A stretch of DNA of 18,555 bases, from the NCBI GenBank assembly GCA_900555715.1, contig USMC01000052.1, forward strand, positions 1 through 18,555. The letters run 5' to 3'. This DNA is from an uncultured Porphyromonadaceae bacterium (GTDB lineage Bacteria > Bacteroidota > Bacteroidia > Bacteroidales > Muribaculaceae). Each line of letters opens with the position of its first letter. The first letter of the stretch is position 1. Positions 14,882 through 18,555 of the stretch are shown here, piece by piece. Under the pieces are notes generated by a model. That model was not told where the DNA came from. It made no database searches and was given only the letters and a program-made list of their open reading frames with translations. Position numbers and translations under genes: made by a program.

Positions 14882-14930
14882 GTGTGGCAAAGTTACTAAA
14901 TCTTTTTCATATAACAACGATTTGCCACAC
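14882..14930 (-). promoter_or_regulatory. Promoter with flanking operator-like inverted repeat for the XRE-ImmA-PIN unit
   Basis: Perfect 10-bp arms GTGTGGCAAA (14882-14891) and TTTGCCACAC (14921-14930) are 29 bp apart. On the minus strand, TAACTTTG (14888-14895) and TTG (14915-14917, 19 nt upstream) form a Bacteroidetes promoter. One arm overlaps the -7 element and the predicted start site; the other abuts the -33 side. Confidence 0.7.
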
Positions 14931-15008
14931 TGCAATGTTGCAGATTCTCTGCAGAGCAGAGCGCTTCGCGGTTACGAACCCGAGGGTTCTCATCCACTCT
15001 CTTTCTAA
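14931..15008. other. Junction interval between Bacteroidales and Bifidobacterium sequence
   Basis: Left of here the promoters and genes are Bacteroidetes-type; right of here they are Bifidobacterium-type. The interval holds no gene. It contains the 10-bp palindrome CTCTGCAGAG (14947-14956) and the short repeat GAACCC/GGGTTC (14976-14989). No integrase, transposase or insertion-sequence end is visible. The breakpoint must lie here because the operator arm ends at 14930 and the tRNA terminator begins at 15009. Confidence 0.75.
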
Positions 15009-15045
15009 CGCAAGAAGAGCAACCTTGCGGCTGCTCTTCTTTGCG
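15009..15045 (-). terminator. Hairpin terminator of tRNA-Ser
   Basis: Arms 15009-15021 (CGCAAGAAGAGCA) and 15032-15045 pair with one bulged base around a 10-nt loop, directly at the tRNA 3' end. The downstream side on the minus strand is only weakly T-rich (CTTCTTGCGTT). The strength of the stem suggests a terminator or a processing barrier. Confidence 0.65.
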
Positions 15046-15128
15046 GAAAGAGAGGGATTCGAACCCCCGGAGGTGTGACCCTCAACGGTTTTCAAGACCG
15101 TCTCTTTAGACCGCTCAGACACCTACCC
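15044..15128 (-). tRNA. tRNA-Ser (anticodon TGA)
   Basis: This is an 85-nt serine-type tRNA. It has a 3-bp D stem, an anticodon stem ACGGT/ACCGT with loop CTTGAAA (TGA), a long variable arm with a GAGG/CCTC stem, and a T arm GGGGG-TTCGAAT-CCCTC. The discriminator is G, normal for Ser, and no CCA is encoded. The acceptor stem GGGTAGG/TCTTTCC has one U-U mismatch at the fourth pair and two G-U pairs. It reads UCA and, by wobble, other UCN codons. It is followed by serS on the same strand upstream, with a separate terminator between them. Confidence 0.95.
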
Positions 15129-15450
15129 ATGTGCATCACGCACGAAACGCTAATATAGCACAACCCAAAGAACGAGGGGAAGAAAGCGAGCAAGAACAAA
15201 GGAAAGAACGCGGCGAAAACAAAAAAGAAGGGACCCGCTCACCGCGAGTCCCTTCCCATAAGCCAGAAAAGCCAGAAATCGGCAAATGCCAAATGCCAGG
15301 CATCCTCAGACTTCCATATTTCGTATTGCAGAAGTCCGTTTCAGCAGTTTAGTAGCTCAGCAACTCAGTGGAACCGATAAACAAACCCGAGTTACCAAAC
15401 TCCACGAGCAACCCAAGCTATCAGACCCTGCCAAGCAAACCCAAATTCTA
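15129..15450. other. Intergenic region between tRNA-Ser and serS
   Basis: These 322 bp hold no gene. They contain the serS terminator at 15215-15254 and a purine-rich plus strand at about 15165-15232. A possible -10 element for the tRNA is on the minus strand (TATATT, 15152-15157, 24 nt before the tRNA 5' end), with no clear -35. The stretch 15255-15450 shows nothing I can assign. Confidence 0.6.
15215..15254 (-). terminator. Rho-independent terminator of serS
   Basis: Arms AAGGGAC (15228-15234) and GTCCCTT (15248-15254), extended by an inner CGC/GCG pairing, are followed on the minus strand by CTTTTTTGTTTTC. This is a classical stem plus T-tract, about 200 nt after the serS stop. Confidence 0.8.
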
Positions 15451-16737
15451 TCAGGCTTCCCACTTGGTCGGCTCGATGACTTCCTTGCCACCCATGTAGG
15501 CACGCATGGCCTGCGGGATGACGATGGAGCCGTCCTTCTGCTGATGGTTCTCAAGAATGGCAACCAGCCAACGGGTGGTGGCCAGCGTACCATTCAGCGT
15601 GGAGACGGCGCGGGTGCCACCATCTTCCATACGTTCGCGAATGTTCAGACGGCGAGCCTGATATTCGGTGCAGTTGGAGGTGGAGGTCAGCTCACGGTAG
15701 CGACCCTGGGTCGGCACCCAAGCCTCGCAGTCGAACTTACGTGCCGCGGAGGAGCCCAGATCGCCGGCGGCGGTATCGATGATGCGGTACGGCACCTCGA
15801 CCTTGCCGAGCATTTCCTGCTCCATGGCCAGCAGGTGCTCATGCTCCTTGTAGGAGTCCTCCTGCTTGGTGTAAACGAACATTTCCACCTTGTCGAACTG
15901 GTGCACGCGGATGATGCCGGAAGTATCCTTGCCAGCTGCGCCAGCCTCACGGCGGTAGCAGGAGCTCCAGCCGCAGTAACGCAGCGGACCATCAGACAGG
16001 TCGAGAATCTCGTTCTCGTGCATGCCGGCGAGCGCCACTTCGGAAGTACCGACCAAGTACTGCTCGTCAGGTTCGCGCAGACGGTAGATTTCGTCGGCGT
16101 GGGAGTTGAGGAAGCCAGTGCCGCGCATCACTTCCGGACGCACCAGCGTCGGGGTGATGGCCAGCGTGAAGCCGTGCTCTTCGGCCTGGTCCACAGCCAT
16201 GGTGAGCATGGCGATCTGCATACGTGCCACCTGGCCGCGCAGGAAGTAGAAGCGGGAACCGCCGACCTTCACGCCGCGCTCCATATCGATGCCGGCGACG
16301 CCACGGCCGAGAGTCAGATGATCCTTCGGCTCGAAGCCTTCGGACGCAAAGTCTCGGATCTGGCCGACCTTCTTGACGACGACGTAATCATCCTCGCCGC
16401 CTTCCGGAGCCTCCGGCTCGACGATGTTGGACAGCTTCCACATGGCGGTGGTGTATTCTTCGGCTGCGGCGTCGGCTGCGGCCTTGTATTCGGAGACCTT
16501 CTGGGAGAGTTCCTTGGTTGCGGCGATCAGCTTGGCCTTTTCGTCGGCCGGAGCCGCGGCGACCTTCTTGCCGATTTCCTTCTGCTGCGCACGGGCAGCC
16601 TCGAATTCCTTCAGAGAGGAACGACGAACCTCGTCGGAGCGCAGCACCTCGTCGACCAGTTCGACCGATTCGCCACGCTTGCGCTGGGATTCCTTAACAA
16701 CGTCAGCATGTTCACGAATGAATTGGATATCAAGCAT
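15451..16737 (-). CDS. serS: Seryl-tRNA synthetase
   Basis: This 428-residue class II synthetase charges tRNA-Ser (and tRNA-Sec) with serine. The N-terminal antiparallel coiled-coil arm (about 30-100) contacts the long variable arm of the tRNA. The catalytic core shows motif 1 (around ITPTLVRPEV), the serine-binding TSE (231-233), motif 2 (CYRREAGAAG, Arg262-Arg263-Glu264) and motif 3 (NGTLATTRW, Arg389). Length and the start MLDIQFIREH match Bifidobacterium SerS. The frame stays open far upstream across the divergent lipid kinase gene, but that extension is antisense to a clear gene. An AGGAGG motif ends only 1 nt before the ATG, unusually close. Its cognate tRNA-Ser lies just downstream. 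Confidence 0.97.
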   Translation of the reverse strand: MLDIQFIREHADVVKESQRKRGESVELVDEVLRSDEVRRSSLKEFEAARAQQKEIGKKVAAAPADEKAKLIAATKELSQKVSEYKAAADAAAEEYTTAMWKLSNIVEPEAPEGGEDDYVVVKKVGQIRDFASEGFEPKDHLTLGRGVAGIDMERGVKVGGSRFYFLRGQVARMQIAMLTMAVDQAEEHGFTLAITPTLVRPEVMRGTGFLNSHADEIYRLREPDEQYLVGTSEVALAGMHENEILDLSDGPLRYCGWSSCYRREAGAAGKDTSGIIRVHQFDKVEMFVYTKQEDSYKEHEHLLAMEQEMLGKVEVPYRIIDTAAGDLGSSAARKFDCEAWVPTQGRYRELTSTSNCTEYQARRLNIRERMEDGGTRAVSTLNGTLATTRWLVAILENHQQKDGSIVIPQAMRAYMGGKEVIEPTKWEA

Positions 16738-16866
16738 GCCTCCTAGCCTAGTGCTGAAAGCCGACACCCGCCGCAGTCCTCTCATTTTTGTATACAACGT
16801 GCAGGAATCGTCGAATAAATCAGTCTTGATTCGCTTTTTTCGCATCTTCCGTGAACAATAGATGAC

Positions 16867-18060
16867 ATGCCTATGCCTGTTATCATTCTGATTGTCGTTC
16901 TTGCGGTCGCAGCGGTGTGCGCGGCCGCCTTTTTCGCAGTACGCGCGTATAAGCATCGCAAACTTGCGGAACAGCTCGACAAGCGCGACGATGATCAGGT
17001 GCATTACGCGTTTGTGATCAATCCTTCGAAACCGCAGGCGGAACAACGCAAGCAGCATATTCAGGAGTTCTGCGAGGCGAAGCATCTCACGCAGGTTGAA
17101 TATATCGGAACGCAGCTTGATAAGGATGGTCGCGCCTGCGCGCTGGAAGCCTTGGAGCATGGCGCCGACGTGGTGGTCGCGGTCGGCGGCGACGGCACGG
17201 TGCGCACGGTGGCGAGCGCACTTTCGGGAACCGGCCACGCGCTGGGCATCATCCCTATTGGCACCGGCAATCTGTTTGCCCGCAATATGGGCATTCCTGT
17301 GGATGATATCGATGCGGCGCTGACCGTCGCCACATCTCATGGTTCGCGTTTGGTGGATGTCGGCCGACTGACGCTGCTCGATGATGAAGCCGCCGATCAC
17401 GGCCATGCGTTCCTTATTATCGCGGGCATCGGCTTTGATGCGGTGATGATCGACGACACCGATCCTGAGTTGAAGAAGAACATCAGCTGGCTGGCGTATT
17501 TCGTGTCGGGCGTGAAGAACCTGTTCGCCCCGAAGTACAAGGGTGATGTGACCATTACCAGCGCCGACGGCAGCACGCACACCACGCACGGATTGACCTT
17601 CCGCACGTTCATGGCCGGCAATTGCGGCCAGATTCCGGTATTTTCGCTCATGCCCGACGCCGTGTACGATGACGGCATTCTCGATTACGAGATCATTGAC
17701 ACATCCGGCGGTTTGATCGGTTGGGCGAATCTGTTCGGCGATGTGCTGCATCAGACGATCACCGGCAAGGCCCAGCAGAGTCCGCTGTCCACGAATTCCA
17801 CGGTTGACCAGATTCAGGGCGTCAGCGCGGAAATCACTTTGGAGAGGCCTGTTTTGGCGCAGGTGGATGGCGATATGCTGCCTGAAACGAAGCACATCCG
17901 TTTCAGCGTGGAACGTCAGGCCCTATGCGTGCGCGTGCCGGAGGCCACTTCCGAAGATACCGGCATACTGGCGTTGAACGCGAATATGTCGGCTACGCCA
18001 ACGAAACCGCAGCCGACCGAACAGGCAAGCGGGCAGCCGGCCGAACAGTCGAACGATTAG
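16867..18060 (+). CDS. Diacylglycerol kinase/YegS-family lipid kinase with N-terminal membrane helix
   Basis: This 397-residue protein has one N-terminal transmembrane helix (about 4-27), followed by a DAGK catalytic domain beginning HYAFVINPSK. The nucleotide-binding GGDGT motif is at 107-111 and the second glycine-rich motif GTGNLFARN at 132-140. The domain continues with GIGFDAVM and the C-terminal ALVQVDGD-like segment LAQVDGDML. Members phosphorylate diacylglycerol or related lipids with ATP at the inner face of the membrane, recycling it to phosphatidic acid. The last 35 residues are a low-complexity Pro/Gln/Glu tail. The start could also be the second ATG two codons on (16873). The gene is divergent from serS by 129 bp. 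Confidence 0.9.
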   Translation: MPMPVIILIVVLAVAAVCAAAFFAVRAYKHRKLAEQLDKRDDDQVHYAFVINPSKPQAEQRKQHIQEFCEAKHLTQVEYIGTQLDKDGRACALEALEHGADVVVAVGGDGTVRTVASALSGTGHALGIIPIGTGNLFARNMGIPVDDIDAALTVATSHGSRLVDVGRLTLLDDEAADHGHAFLIIAGIGFDAVMIDDTDPELKKNISWLAYFVSGVKNLFAPKYKGDVTITSADGSTHTTHGLTFRTFMAGNCGQIPVFSLMPDAVYDDGILDYEIIDTSGGLIGWANLFGDVLHQTITGKAQQSPLSTNSTVDQIQGVSAEITLERPVLAQVDGDMLPETKHIRFSVERQALCVRVPEATSEDTGILALNANMSATPTKPQPTEQASGQPAEQSND

Positions 18061-18114
18061 GAACCGTCAGGAATGCGCGGAACGGGCTGCTGAATATCGG
18101 AAGATACCGGAAAC

Positions 18115-18555
18115 TCAGTCGTCCTGCCGATTCACTCCGTTGGTCACGCGCGCCACATGCAGGGCAAGATAGGCGATTTCGGCTTCCGTAAGGTCGGAAC
18201 CAAGACGCATCTTCACCACCACGGCAAGCTGCCTTGCGCACTGGCAAGCCTTCGGATATGAGGTTTTGATTGATTCGATGATTGGTTGCGGCTCATCGTC
18301 GAGCTGCTCATGCTGGTGGATGCGTACGAACAGGTAACGCAGATGGGTGATGAACCTGCCCACATTCACGGAACTGCGGTCCAACGTGATGCCGTAGCTG
18401 TGGTCGATAATGTCAAGCAGTTGCTGGATCACGCCCGTCATCGTATACGTATAGGACAGGTCGCCGGTGGCGAAGCCGGCGTTGACCAGATGCATGGCAA
18501 GCGCGGTGGCCTCGCCGTCCGGCAGCGTGACGTCGAGCCGCGCATTGAGCGATGC
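18115..18555 (-). CDS. BglG/LicT-family PRD transcriptional antiterminator (5'-truncated by the window edge)
   Basis: The visible 146 residues are the end of PRD1 and all of PRD2; the RNA-binding CAT domain and most of PRD1 lie beyond position 18555. Landmarks are PRD1 LPDGEATALAMHLVNAGF and PRD2 VGRFITHLRYLFVRI and LTEAEIAYLALHVARV. The three PRD histidines fall at visible residues 22, 71 and 133, with spacing like that of phospho-histidines in LicT. PTS phosphotransfer to these residues decides whether the protein dimerises and binds its RNA target to prevent termination. In Bifidobacterium such a gene commonly sits before a PTS glucose-type permease, which would be outside this window. Confidence 0.9.
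   Translation of the reverse strand, partial: ASLNARLDVTLPDGEATALAMHLVNAGFATGDLSYTYTMTGVIQQLLDIIDHSYGITLDRSSVNVGRFITHLRYLFVRIHQHEQLDDEPQPIIESIKTSYPKACQCARQLAVVVKMRLGSDLTEAEIAYLALHVARVTNGVNRQDD

Noticed and set aside
14931..15128. Genuine mobile-element insertion at tRNA-Ser
   Set aside because: There is no integrase, no copy of the tRNA 3' end elsewhere in the window and no insertion-sequence end. The Bacteroidales side carries ordinary chromosomal genes.
15165..15232. Purine-rich tract as a functional element or gene
   Set aside because: It is a low-complexity purine-rich strand next to the serS terminator, without a coding pattern or regular G-runs.
15286..16746. Long 486-codon open frame on the plus strand
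   Set aside because: It lies antisense to serS, whose motifs are unmistakable. The frame is open only because of GC-rich codon bias.
16738..17895. N-terminal extension of serS to about 814 residues
   Set aside because: The extension is antisense to a clear lipid kinase gene and crosses the divergent intergenic region. The 428-residue form matches the normal SerS length and start.
1..18555. CRISPR array or tandem repeats
   Set aside because: No regularly spaced repeats were seen on reading either strand.

Overview
The window reads as two unrelated bacterial genomes joined near position 14,950. Bases 1 to about 14,930 look like a Bacteroidales chromosome. They carry a type IX secretion sortase (PorU-like), a serine-type sulfatase with its anaerobic maturase, and several promoters of the Bacteroidetes form TTG-N19/20-TAnnTTTG. 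Muribaculaceae is a plausible family, but that is inference. Bases about 15,009 to 18,555 look like Bifidobacterium: tRNA-Ser(UGA), a 428-residue seryl-tRNA synthetase, a GGDGT-type lipid kinase and a BglG/LicT-type antiterminator. The most economical reading is a chimeric metagenomic contig. A real insertion at tRNA-Ser is possible but has no integrase or att repeat in view to support it.

Layout of the Bacteroidales part. Positions 73-948 (minus) hold two tightly linked genes of unknown function. A membrane-anchored GH25 lysozyme (1131-1889) and the large PorU-like C25 peptidase (1936-5367) follow on the plus strand. Converging on PorU, and overlapping its 3' end by 47 bp, is an operon of a secreted unknown protein and an anaerobic sulfatase-maturating radical SAM enzyme (5321-7167, minus). 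Divergent from that operon is an iduronate-2-sulfatase-like Ser-type sulfatase (7256-8824), so enzyme and likely substrate sit side by side. A 57-residue membrane protein comes next. A LuxR-type regulator (minus) and a maltose-acetyltransferase-like enzyme plus a secreted DUF1349-like protein (plus) diverge from an exactly symmetric promoter at 9838-9899. An acyltransferase-3 membrane enzyme and an AraC-type regulator diverge from 12330-12431.

The region most like an uncharacterised system is 13308-14930 (minus): three overlapping genes coding for an XRE-family DNA-binding protein, an ImmA/IrrE-type HExxH metalloprotease and a PIN-domain protein. They are read from a promoter bracketed by a perfect 10-bp inverted repeat. 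This has the architecture of a protease-controlled toxin-antitoxin or stress switch: repressor, repressor-cleaving protease, and predicted RNase effector.

Layout of the Bifidobacterium part. tRNA-Ser (minus) and serS (minus) have separate terminators. serS and the lipid kinase are divergent over 129 bp. The antiterminator runs off the right edge, so its N-terminal RNA-binding domain and PTS target genes are not visible.
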